This document shows positions 1 to 6,188 of a DNA stretch of 64,000 nt, piece by piece. The position numbers were made by a program, and so were the translations under genes. How positions within the stretch are numbered: the stretch's first letter is position 1; every line of letters starts with the position of its first letter. Under the pieces are notes generated by a model, which did no database searches, was not told where the DNA came from, and worked only from the letters and a program-made list of their open reading frames with translations. This DNA comes from an uncultured Spirochaetota bacterium (GTDB lineage Bacteria; Spirochaetota; Spirochaetia; Treponematales; Rectinemataceae): positions 1 to 64,000 of the forward strand of contig CAIJMU010000114.1 in the NCBI GenBank assembly GCA_903821875.1, read 5' to 3'.

Positions 1-100
1 TATGAGGGCGCTTTCATGGCTTCAGCGTAGCTTTCCGCCCAACCAACAAGGCGTTTCATAATCCGGCAATGAGGCCGGGTGAACGGGCATCCGCGTGCCG

Positions 101-922
101 TTAAGGCACTGTTTTCAAGCTAGAACTCGGTACTCTCAAGAGCATATCCTGGCTGCCGATATTCTTGATTTTGATAGTTAGTGAATAGTCCTGACCTCGG
201 AAGAGCCATGTGGGGTTGCCTGTGATCGCGTAGCTCACCTTGAAGTTCTGTTGAGTCTGCCCCACGGTAATAAAGCCGAGGTTCTCGCCGTCGAAGACAG
301 GCGTCACCGTTGTGCTCACTGCGGTCGTCACGCCGCTCTGTACCGGAACGGTTACGCTGTAGGTATCGCCCACTATCAGCCCTGTGAGACTTGCCCCGCC
401 ACCGCTACCTGTCTGCACTGTTTGACCGTTCCCCGGGTTCTGCTTGTTGCTGATGATCATCTGGATTCCACCGATACCTGCGAGGCCCCTGGATCCTGCG
501 CCTAAAGTCTTCACACCAAGGGAAGCGGTGGCGTTCACACCAGACTTGCGGAAGAGGTAATAAAAGAGAGAGCCGGAGGACTCCACCTTGAGGAGGTTGT
601 CGGTCACCTTGGTAACAGCTTTCCCGGCCAGGGAGAAGCCAACCTGGGTAGGGCTTGCTACGGAGGACTTGCTTGCAGAGCCGACCGCGACTCCATCGGA
701 GGCGATGTACCAGGCTGTATTGTCGCCGTCCATGCGGAGCCAGCTTCCCCAGAAAAACTCGACGGGGCCGGACACTATTCCCGCTGGAATGTCCGTGGGG
801 TTGCTGGTTGCGGGAGCATTGATGGGCGGGTTGCTCGGGCTGGAGCAGGAAATAGAGAAGAGTGTAATGAGCGCGATAGACGCGACTTGTTGTCTGGGAT
901 GCTTGCTGGATAGAACCGCCAT
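101..922 (-). CDS. Putative lipoprotein, unknown function
   Basis: Predicted exported lipoprotein of 273 residues. I chose the ATG at 922 because GGAGG lies seven bases upstream; an ATG at 937 and a TTG at 970 are also in frame. The N-terminus has a basic stretch (KHPRQQ), a hydrophobic core and the lipobox-like SISC with Cys at residue 26. A Ser/Pro/Asn-rich linker follows, as is usual after a lipidated Cys. The rest is Ser/Thr/Gly-rich and beta-like, with no domain I recognise. It is divergent from the gene at 1076, so the two may share a regulatory region. The first 100 bases of the window, beyond its stop, hold nothing I can assign. Confidence 0.6.
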   Translation of the reverse strand: MAVLSSKHPRQQVASIALITLFSISCSSPSNPPINAPATSNPTDIPAGIVSGPVEFFWGSWLRMDGDNTAWYIASDGVAVGSASKSSVASPTQVGFSLAGKAVTKVTDNLLKVESSGSLFYYLFRKSGVNATASLGVKTLGAGSRGLAGIGGIQMIISNKQNPGNGQTVQTGSGGGASLTGLIVGDTYSVTVPVQSGVTTAVSTTVTPVFDGENLGFITVGQTQQNFKVSYAITGNPTWLFRGQDYSLTIKIKNIGSQDMLLRVPSSSLKTVP

Positions 923-1027
923 AGCCGGGCCTCCCATAATAAATGTGTTGTTCGACAGCTCTTGGGGCAACTATACATCAGGAGCTTGCTGCCTACCAGC
1001 ATTTATTTCCGCTGGGCAAGGAAGGTC

Positions 1028-1056
1028 TTGCTCGGAGGGCAATTCCCGGCTATACA
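1028..1056 (+). promoter_or_regulatory. Candidate sigma-70 promoter for the gene at 1076
   Basis: TTGCTC at 1028-1033 and TATACA at 1051-1056 are separated by 17 bases. Transcription would start near 1063, leaving a short leader that carries the GGAG at 1067-1070. Read from sequence only. Confidence 0.4.
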
Positions 1057-1075
1057 ATTCTTTGATGGAGAAGCA

Positions 1076-1990
1076 ATGAATAGAAGTCTCGGTGCGATGG
1101 TATCCATGGTGAGCCTGCTCTTGTCGATACCCTGCTATGCCCAGAGTATCGACCTCTCCCCCGAATCCGACGGCAGCATCAATGTTGCTGCCAACCTGGG
1201 CTGGGACTATGATTCCGCTTGGTCAGGCTCCGTGCGTCTCTGGACCCAGAACACCTCCCTGGTTGATGAGGCGAGCCCTGGAGAGGGCCTTGAGCAGTCC
1301 CTCACAACAATTCAGAAGCAGGCATCAGGTGAGCTTGTGCCCTTGGCTTTCAAATCCGGAGATTTCGACCTGGGCCTGTCCCTCAAGGGTGACTACCTCA
1401 ATATCCGTGAGACCGGCTTTGTCGATTTCCGCCAATTCGGTGCGTCCGCCGATCCAGTCATCCGGCTCTTTTTCAACAATCGTAGAGGAATTATCGCGAT
1501 CAAGCCTGGCCTTGCCTTAGGCTGGAGCCTGTCGGGCGAAGTAGGTTCACTATCCCTTGATGCCAGATATGCACCGTTGATTTGGCTCGGCATGGACCAG
1601 ATCCTTTCCACGGCTGCCGACGGCAACGACTATGACACGCCAACGACCCATCATTCCTGGCAAGGCTTCTCCACCAATTCATTTGGAATGCAGATCAAAT
1701 CAAGCCTCGACCTCGCGCGGCTCTCCATCGACTTCGAAGGCGGCCTTGAAGGGACGCTCTTTGACTATGAGTACCTGCAGATCGGCGGTGGAACGGGCAG
1801 TCAATCTGTCTGGAACCTGGATGCAGCCGCCAACTTTTTCCTTTCCCTCTCCTCTTTTCGGATTAAGGGCCTGGTTCCGCGTCTCGGCGTCGGTTGGATA
1901 TGGAATGCGAGCTATGCTCACGATTCTCCAGCCAAGCCTGTCCTTGAGTCGAAATGGCAGGTCAACCTAGGATTCCGGGGAAACAGTTGA
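1076..1990 (+). CDS. Exported, probably outer-membrane beta-barrel protein
   Basis: Product of 304 residues with a signal peptide at residues 1-22 (hydrophobic MVSLLLSIP, then CYA before Gln-Ser). The ATG at 1076 is preferred over the earlier in-frame start because GGAG precedes it and the signal peptide begins there. After cleavage the chain is rich in alternating polar and hydrophobic residues, Gly and aromatics, with repeated short strand-like segments. This is typical of small spirochaete or proteobacterial porin-like proteins. I recognise no named family. It is transcribed away from the lipoprotein at 101-922. Confidence 0.6.
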   Translation: MNRSLGAMVSMVSLLLSIPCYAQSIDLSPESDGSINVAANLGWDYDSAWSGSVRLWTQNTSLVDEASPGEGLEQSLTTIQKQASGELVPLAFKSGDFDLGLSLKGDYLNIRETGFVDFRQFGASADPVIRLFFNNRRGIIAIKPGLALGWSLSGEVGSLSLDARYAPLIWLGMDQILSTAADGNDYDTPTTHHSWQGFSTNSFGMQIKSSLDLARLSIDFEGGLEGTLFDYEYLQIGGGTGSQSVWNLDAAANFFLSLSSFRIKGLVPRLGVGWIWNASYAHDSPAKPVLESKWQVNLGFRGNS

Positions 1991-2003
1991 AGATACTAAC
2001 CCT

Positions 2004-2037
2004 TGATAAACCCTCGGGGTCTGATAAACCCTCGGGG
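2004..2037. repeat. Two tandem copies of an 18-bp unit
   Basis: TGATAAACCCTCGGGGTC at 2004-2021 is followed directly by a second copy at 2022-2037 (16 of 18 bases kept). It lies just after the stop of the barrel protein, at the left edge of the toxin-antitoxin region. The GGGGTCTGA inside it overlaps the junction repeat described below. Confidence 0.7.
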
Positions 2038-2125
2038 ATATCATGAGACCAGCAGCAAGGAACTTGCTGCATCGTGCAGGTGAAGGTAGCATCGACGAAG
2101 GGATCAACGGAAAAAGATGAAGGCT

Positions 2126-2155
2126 GGGGTCTGACCCCAAGGAAGGTCTGACCCC
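2126..2155. repeat. Junction repeat, two copies (GGGGTCTGACCCC)
   Basis: GGGGTCTGACCCC at 2126-2138 and GGTCTGACCCC at 2145-2155. The unit is close to its own reverse complement (GGGGTCAGACCCC), so it can form a short hairpin. It stands before the hicA gene. A degenerate copy, CAGGGTCTGTCTCCTGG, follows at 2180-2196. Confidence 0.7.
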
Positions 2156-2230
2156 GAATTGACGATGATGACAAATCGCCAGGGTCTGTCTCCTGGCTTC
2201 TCGAATTCCAACCTGAGGAGAAAGAAGGGC

Positions 2231-2479
2231 ATGAACAAGAAGAAGCTGCTTGCGATGATCTATCGGAGCAGGAGGAACGTTCGGTACGAAGATTTCATCC
2301 AGCTTGTCCTCGCCTTCGGGTTTACTAGAGTCAGGCACTCGGGGAGCCATGAGATATTCAGGTGTGCCCCTGTGCCCGAGTTCCTCTGTCTTCAGAATTT
2401 CCATGGAGAAGCCAAGGCATACCAGATTGGTCAGTTCTTTTCTCTTGTGGAAAAGTATAATCTCGAACTGGAGGAATAG
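2231..2479 (+). CDS. hicA: HicA-type toxin (mRNA interferase)
   Basis: Small protein of 82 residues of the HicA family, which cleaves mRNA and is neutralised by HicB. The ATG at 2231 is chosen because AGGAG precedes it and the family core begins soon after (MNKKKLLAMI). The active-site block GSHEIF, with the conserved His, is present. The later LCLQNFHGEAKAYQIGQF block matches the usual end of the family fold. The stop is one base before the hicB start, so the pair is translationally coupled. The protein looks intact, unlike several neighbours. Function is assigned from family features only. Confidence 0.75.
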   Translation: MNKKKLLAMIYRSRRNVRYEDFIQLVLAFGFTRVRHSGSHEIFRCAPVPEFLCLQNFHGEAKAYQIGQFFSLVEKYNLELEE

Positions 2480-2713
2480 TGTGAAAGACTACCACATCAA
2501 CATTTTCTTCTCTGATGAAGATGATTGCTACATCGCCGATCTGCCTGATCTCACCTTCTGTTCCGCTTTTGGCGCGACACCGGAGGAAGCTCTTGCCAAT
2601 GTCGAAGAAGCGAAGCGACTCTGGCTCGAGGAGGCAGGTGCTTCGGGATTCCCCATTCCAAAGCCAAGCTACAGACCGATCCTGTACCGCGCTGGATACG
2701 CTGAAGCGGTGGG
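2468..2713 (+). repeat. Duplicated hicB segment, copy 1
   Basis: The 246 bases from 2468 match 3951-4196 with eight mismatches by direct alignment (about 97% identity). The unit starts 12 bases before the hicA stop and ends inside the 3' part of hicB. Confidence 0.9.
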
Positions 2714-2744
2714 TGAATCTGCCCCAAAGCCATACGGATCCTGA
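2481..2744 (+). CDS. hicB: HicB-type antitoxin, copy 1
   Basis: Product of 87 residues of the HicB family. The start is GTG at 2481, one base after the hicA stop, with GGAGG at 2470-2474 as the ribosome site. Residues from YHINIFFSDEDDCYIADLPD give the partial RNase-H-like fold that binds HicA. A region starting EEAGASGFPIPKPSYRP ends the core. The final dozen residues (roughly ESAPKPYGS) differ from the second copy at 3964 and lie against a junction repeat, so this end may be altered. It probably blocks HicA and may autoregulate the pair. Confidence 0.75.
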   Translation: MKDYHINIFFSDEDDCYIADLPDLTFCSAFGATPEEALANVEEAKRLWLEEAGASGFPIPKPSYRPILYRAGYAEAVGESAPKPYGS

Positions 2745-2752
2745 GTGCACAT

Positions 2753-2765
2753 GGGGTCTGTCCTC
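2753..2765. repeat. Junction repeat between hicB copy 1 and the PIN fragment
   Basis: GGGGTCTGTCCTC, nine bases after the hicB stop. The readable PIN-domain fragment starts directly after it, so this copy marks a breakpoint. Confidence 0.6.
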
Positions 2766-2766
2766 A

Positions 2767-2916
2767 AGGAATTGCGCTCATCTTGCTTGTGCGATTCATG
2801 CGAAAGCGGCGTATTTCATGACGACCGACATCAAGATGCTCCATGCAACCCACGATTGCACGGCGATCAAAGTGATCAACCCGGTGGAATGGTTTAAGGA
2901 GTCCTCCCATGACTGA
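2767..2916 (+). pseudogene. C-terminal fragment of a PIN-domain (VapC-like) toxin
   Basis: About 50 codons remain in frame, ending with tga at 2914-2916. The block AHLACAIHAKAAYFMTTD is the end of a PIN nuclease fold (the D-x-x-H-A/L-A segment and the TTD motif with its acidic residue). It is followed by KVINPVEWF, the usual last strand. The N-terminal two thirds, with the first catalytic Asp, are missing; a junction repeat stands where they should be. The stop overlaps the next gene's ATG at 2909, as in an intact PIN/partner pair. I take this as a truncated, inactive toxin. Confidence 0.7.
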
Positions 2917-3109
2917 AGTTCAATTGCGAATCGACGGCATGAAGGCTTTGAGTGACCGCCTTGGCATGGTGGATGCGGAGAGGTTTATCTCCGTCTTGTT
3001 GCGTGAGAAATTCGACTATACGGAATGGCGACAAACCCTCTGGGGGAATATTACCGTGGAGAAGCTCTGGGAGTTAGGTCAGCCCCTGGGGTCTGACCCT
3101 CGAATCTGA
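2909..3109 (+). CDS. Small partner protein of a PIN toxin (probable antitoxin)
   Basis: Product of 66 residues starting MTEVQLRIDGMKALSDRLGM. It begins inside the end of the PIN fragment, an arrangement of coupled toxin and partner genes. Similar small proteins with the pattern DAERFI...REKFDYTEWR are, to my memory, found next to PIN genes, but I cannot name a curated family. The last residues (GQPLGSDPRI) are encoded by a junction repeat at 3088-3100, so the natural C-terminus has been replaced. With its toxin truncated it is likely a relic. Confidence 0.55.
   Translation: MTEVQLRIDGMKALSDRLGMVDAERFISVLLREKFDYTEWRQTLWGNITVEKLWELGQPLGSDPRI
3088..3100. repeat. Junction repeat inside the 3' end of the PIN partner gene
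   Basis: GGGGTCTGACCCT. It supplies the last codons and leads into the stop of the upstream gene; mntA starts 24 bases later. Confidence 0.7.
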
Positions 3110-3124
3110 GAAAGGAGAAAAGCG

Positions 3125-3460
3125 ATGGAAAGCCTTAAAATGAATGACGCGGTAACTACGACCTATATTTCCCTCGTCCGGGCCTCATTAGGTCCCAGGC
3201 TTCATGAGCTGTGGCTATTTGGATCTCGGGCACGGGGTGATTCCCGGCCAGAATCTGATTACGATGTGGTCGTTGTCGCCGATGGCGATCAAGAGGAAGT
3301 ACATGCCCTTGTCGTAGAGAGCAATTACGCCATGATGTGCGAGGGTTCCGCGCTTTTCGGGGCACTCGAGTACTCGCCGGCACAGTGGGAAAAGCAGAAA
3401 AAGACGGGCCTGGGTCGAAATGTCGTGCATGAAGGGGTGCTGCTTTATGGAAATGGATGA
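3125..3460 (+). CDS. mntA: MNT-type nucleotidyltransferase antitoxin
   Basis: Product of 111 residues of the minimal nucleotidyltransferase family, which AMPylates or otherwise neutralises a HEPN partner. The hallmark GSRARGDSRPESDYD is at residues 33-47: GS at 33-34 and the two metal-binding Asp at 45 and 47. AAAGGAG precedes the ATG. The stop at 3458-3460 overlaps the original start of the HEPN gene (ATG at 3447 or 3453), showing a coupled operon. The gene itself looks intact, while its partner carries an early stop. Confidence 0.8.
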   Translation: MESLKMNDAVTTTYISLVRASLGPRLHELWLFGSRARGDSRPESDYDVVVVADGDQEEVHALVVESNYAMMCEGSALFGALEYSPAQWEKQKKTGLGRNVVHEGVLLYGNG

Positions 3461-3491
3461 AGACCTGCGCACGGAATTGCAGAGCCTCTAG

Positions 3492-3962
3492 ATGAAAGCT
3501 GCGAAGAGCCAACATGTAGCCGCGGTCATTTTCGAGCTTGGCTTTTTCGACGATGCCGCGAATCGGGCCTACTATGCGATGTTCAATGCAATCACCCTCC
3601 TCAATGCGCTTCATGGCCACGACCAAGGCAGCGGGCACAAAGAGGTTCTGACAGCGTTCAACCGAGAATTCGTCCTGAATGGGGGCTTCCCCACGACCTT
3701 CGGCAAGATGTTGAGTGATCTGTATTCCCTGCGTCAAAAAGCAGATTACGATCATTTGCAAAATGTCGGCCCGGAAGGCAGCCAACGATGCGTGCGGAAC
3801 ACCGATCAGTTCTTGAACGAAGTGAAGGAGCATGTCGATGCCCTCAGCCCTGGTTTGCTCTTATCGCGAGCCGCAGTTCTTGAGCAACATGCACTGCAGA
3901 CAAAGGATCTTGGAAAAAAAGGTAGTATGGACAAACCCCAGGGTCTGTCTCTGGAGGAATAG
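3492..3962 (+). CDS. HEPN-domain protein, 5' end broken by an in-frame TAG
   Basis: HEPN proteins are the toxin or RNase partner of MNT antitoxins. The fold shows NRAYYAMFNAITLLNAL and, later, LRQKADYDH, both characteristic. The native start is probably ATG at 3447, overlapping mntA, giving MEMDEDLRTELQSL. That reading frame is stopped by TAG at 3489-3491 and reopens at the ATG at 3492. So either translation restarts there, losing the first helix, or the gene is dead. The C-terminal residues after LGKKG (SMDKPQGLSLEE) come from a junction repeat plus the last codons of a hicA copy, so the 3' end is also chimeric. Confidence 0.65.
   Translation: MKAAKSQHVAAVIFELGFFDDAANRAYYAMFNAITLLNALHGHDQGSGHKEVLTAFNREFVLNGGFPTTFGKMLSDLYSLRQKADYDHLQNVGPEGSQRCVRNTDQFLNEVKEHVDALSPGLLLSRAAVLEQHALQTKDLGKKGSMDKPQGLSLEE
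3936..3954. repeat. Junction repeat at the HEPN / second hicB boundary
   Basis: CCCCAGGGTCTGTCTCTGG. Its right edge touches the first base of the duplicated hicA-hicB segment (3951), so it marks the breakpoint of that duplication. Confidence 0.65.
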
Positions 3963-4196
3963 GGTGAAAGACTACCACATCAACATTTTCTTCTCTGATG
4001 AAGATGATTGCTACATCGCCGATCTGCCTGATCTCGCTTTCTGTTCCGCTTTTGGCGCGACACCGGAGGAAGCTCTTGCCAATGTCGAAGAAGCGAAGCG
4101 ACTCTGGCTCGAGGAAGCAGGTGCTTCGGGATTCCCCATTCCAAAGCCAAGCTACAGACCAATCCTGTACCGAGCCGGATACGCTGAAGAGGTGGG
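3951..4196 (+). repeat. Duplicated hicB segment, copy 2
   Basis: It matches 2468-2713 with eight mismatches in 246 bases. It carries only the last 12 bases of hicA, so the toxin was not duplicated. Confidence 0.9.
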
Positions 4197-4209
4197 AAAC
4201 CTGGCCTGA
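3964..4209 (+). CDS. HicB-type antitoxin, copy 2 (no cognate hicA)
   Basis: Product of 81 residues, nearly identical to the first HicB through residue 77, then ending EEVGNLA. The start is GTG at 3964, directly after a residual hicA tail that keeps the GGAGG ribosome site. No hicA lies upstream; the HEPN gene does. It could act in trans on the HicA at 2231 as an extra dose of antitoxin. The high DNA identity to copy 1 points to recent duplication or gene conversion. Confidence 0.75.
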   Translation: MKDYHINIFFSDEDDCYIADLPDLAFCSAFGATPEEALANVEEAKRLWLEEAGASGFPIPKPSYRPILYRAGYAEEVGNLA

Positions 4210-4262
4210 TGCTTGACGCGATGAGGAGTTCAGGCCAATTTGACATACAAAGGAGTACCGTT

Positions 4263-4532
4263 ATGCCGACCATTTCGATGTTCTACGGCATCCTCATCAA
4301 GCTCTTTTACAAGGATATCGAAAAGCATCATTCCCCGCACATTCATGCGGAATACCAAGATTTCACCGCAGTCTATTCGATCCAGGATGGATCTGTGCTC
4401 GCTGGCACTTTGCCCGTCGGGAAGAGTGCTCTTGTCGTGGCTTGGATCGAGATACACCGCGATGAATTGCTCGCTGACTGGAAGTTGGCTGTGGAAGGCG
4501 AAAAGCCATATCCTATCCGAGGGCTCGAATGA
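4263..4532 (+). CDS. DUF4160 family protein
   Basis: Product of 89 residues matching the DUF4160 pattern: MPTISMFYGILIKLFY, then the HHSPHIHAEY block with clustered His, then a short beta region and an acidic/amphipathic tail. AAGGAG precedes the ATG at 4263. It overlaps the next gene by four bases (ATGA at 4529), and DUF4160 genes are very often paired with DUF2442 genes as here. The pair is widely suspected to be a toxin-antitoxin-like module, but the biochemical role is not established. It looks intact. Confidence 0.75.
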   Translation: MPTISMFYGILIKLFYKDIEKHHSPHIHAEYQDFTAVYSIQDGSVLAGTLPVGKSALVVAWIEIHRDELLADWKLAVEGEKPYPIRGLE

Positions 4533-4825
4533 GGATTTGCGCCGTGATCGCCGAGCTTGATGGGCGACTCAAGATCTTCGCTGAGGACGGTCGGTCAGGT
4601 ATTTTCGACGTGCAACCCTATTTTGATTTATCCGCTTTCAAGCCGCTTAGGGACGTCTCCGAGTTCATCCGGGTCCGAACGGGTGGCTACTATGTAGAAT
4701 GGGCCTGCGGAGCCGACCTTTCGGCGGACACGCTCGAATCAGGTATGGTGTGGATGACAAGCCCGATAGGTCTGACCCCCGAAGGATCAGACCCAGAACA
4801 TCTTGGGGCGAGTGTTGTGGATTGA
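4529..4825 (+). CDS. DUF2442 family protein with repeat-derived C-terminus
   Basis: Product of 98 residues. The family core is clear: GRSGIFDVQPYFD, then FKPLRDVSEF, then YYVEWACGADLSADTL. It overlaps the DUF4160 gene by ATGA, so the two are co-translated. After about residue 78 the protein runs through a pair of inverted junction repeats (SPIGLTPEGSDPEHLG), which replace whatever followed the family domain. The core probably still folds. Role unknown; likely partner of the upstream protein. Confidence 0.75.
   Translation: MRICAVIAELDGRLKIFAEDGRSGIFDVQPYFDLSAFKPLRDVSEFIRVRTGGYYVEWACGADLSADTLESGMVWMTSPIGLTPEGSDPEHLGASVVD
4769..4794. repeat. Inverted pair of junction repeats inside the DUF2442 gene end
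   Basis: GGTCTGACCCCC at 4769-4780 and GGATCAGACCC at 4784-4794 face each other and could pair through TCTGA/TCAGA and CC/GG around a GAA loop. Confidence 0.7.
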
Positions 4826-4889
4826 CTAATCCACGAGGCCAGCCCCGCCGAATTGTTATACTTGCTAGTAAGGAGCATTCCATGAGTGA

Positions 4890-5075
4890 CCAACTTCTGC
4901 TCAAGCGCATCAGCTAGCCACGTGGCTTCGCGATCAGGCGCACGACATGTTTTCAGTTTATGATGAATCGCTGGGCATGAGCGACGACGAGGTCGCGAGA
5001 AAGGCCGAGCTCGAGAACAGAATTCTAGTCACCAACGACAAAGATTTCAGACCAGAGCAGATGAATGGAGCATAA
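4890..5075 (+). pseudogene. DUF5615 (PIN-like) toxin remnant
   Basis: An in-frame stretch ending at taa 5073-5075 reads QLATWLRDQAHDMFSVYDE, then MSDDEVARKAELENRIL, then VTNDKDF. These are the core motifs of DUF5615 proteins, PIN-like nucleases often paired with DUF433 antitoxins. The N-terminal first strand with its catalytic Asp is missing: upstream, the frame is closed by a TGA at 4887-4889, and an ATG at 4882 reads in another frame that stops at TAG 4915-4917. No DUF433 partner is visible. I regard it as a 5'-truncated, frameshifted relic. Confidence 0.65.
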
Positions 5076-5134
5076 TAGCCGCATGGAAACGCCGATTCCC
5101 CTTGTCTTCACCGCAGCTCCGAAAGGTCGACACC

Positions 5135-6067
5135 ATGGCAGAAAAGCAACAATTGCACCCTGATTTGGCCGCCTTCGAAGGCCTCCGCCCCGGCGGCCTC
5201 AGGCTCTCGCCCCAGGTCCTGGGAATAGCGAACTCCCTGGGCGCAATCAACATGGCCCTCCACCGCGCAGGGAAGGGCATGACGAGGAGCCGCCACAGGA
5301 TCCCCTCCCCCGGCGCCATGGTCGATGTCACGCTCTACGAGCCAAAGGGTATCGCGGCCGGAGCTCCCTGCCTCCTGTACTTCCACGGTGGCGGCTTCGT
5401 GCTCGGAGATTTTCCCTATTCCCACGATTTCGCCACAAGTTATGCGCGCGCCCTGCCCTGCAAGGTCCTCTTTGTCCGCTACCGGCTCGCCCCGAAGCAG
5501 CCCTTCCCCCAGGGCCTCGAGGACTGCTACGCAAGCCTTGTCTGGGCGCACGACCACGCAGCCGGACTCGGGATCGACGCAACACGGATGGCAGTGGGCG
5601 GGGACAGCGCGGGGGGCTGCCTCGCCACAGCGCTCTGCCTCCTTTCCCGAGACCGGGGCGGCCCGGCCATCCGCTTCCAGATGCTCGTCTACCCAGTAAC
5701 CGACCGCCGCCTGTCCACGCCCTCCATGAAGGAATTCGACAACACGCCCATCTGGAATTCGAGGCTCAGCAGCCAGATGTGGGCGCAGTACCTCTGCGAC
5801 GGCGACCATGGCATGCCTGGCTACGCCTCGCCGATGGAGGCGGAGAGCCTCGAAGGACTGCCTCCGGCCTATGTCGAGATCGAGGAATTCGACTGCCTCC
5901 GCGACGAGGGAAGGGCCTACGCCGAGCGGCTTGTCGCCAGCGGCGTCGAGGTCGAGTTGAACGAAATACAGGGCAGCTGCCACGGTTTCGATGTCCTTTC
6001 CGGATCAGGCATCGCGAAGCAGGCCATGGCGCGCAGGTACGCCGCCCTGCGCGCCCATCTCCTGTAA
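5135..6067 (+). CDS. Alpha/beta hydrolase (hormone-sensitive-lipase type esterase)
   Basis: Product of 310 residues. It has the oxyanion motif HGGGF near residue 88, the nucleophile elbow GDSAGG near residue 157, and a late Asp and His (EEFDCLRDEG, then CHGFDV) that fit the catalytic Asp and His. This is the HSL/acetyl-hydrolase branch, which hydrolyses short-chain esters. I use the ATG at 5135; an ATG at 5102 is also in frame but adds only MSSPQLRKVDT. A short-chain dehydrogenase follows 120 bases downstream on the same strand. Substrate cannot be told. Confidence 0.8.
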   Translation: MAEKQQLHPDLAAFEGLRPGGLRLSPQVLGIANSLGAINMALHRAGKGMTRSRHRIPSPGAMVDVTLYEPKGIAAGAPCLLYFHGGGFVLGDFPYSHDFATSYARALPCKVLFVRYRLAPKQPFPQGLEDCYASLVWAHDHAAGLGIDATRMAVGGDSAGGCLATALCLLSRDRGGPAIRFQMLVYPVTDRRLSTPSMKEFDNTPIWNSRLSSQMWAQYLCDGDHGMPGYASPMEAESLEGLPPAYVEIEEFDCLRDEGRAYAERLVASGVEVELNEIQGSCHGFDVLSGSGIAKQAMARRYAALRAHLL

Positions 6068-6188
6068 GCCGACAGGGGAGCGACGTCCTGCCTGACCGGT
6101 ATCGGGCCCCGGTGTCCGGTCTTGCCCTAAGCCCTCCGTTCCCGTATTTTCAATGTATTGCCGACGCGGTAGGAAAGGCGGAACTCAC

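Noticed and set aside
1-5100. Chromosomal integron with attC sites
   Set aside because: The cassette-like toxin-antitoxin array invites this, but I find no pair of attC core sites and no integrase; the repeated word is too short and of the wrong form.
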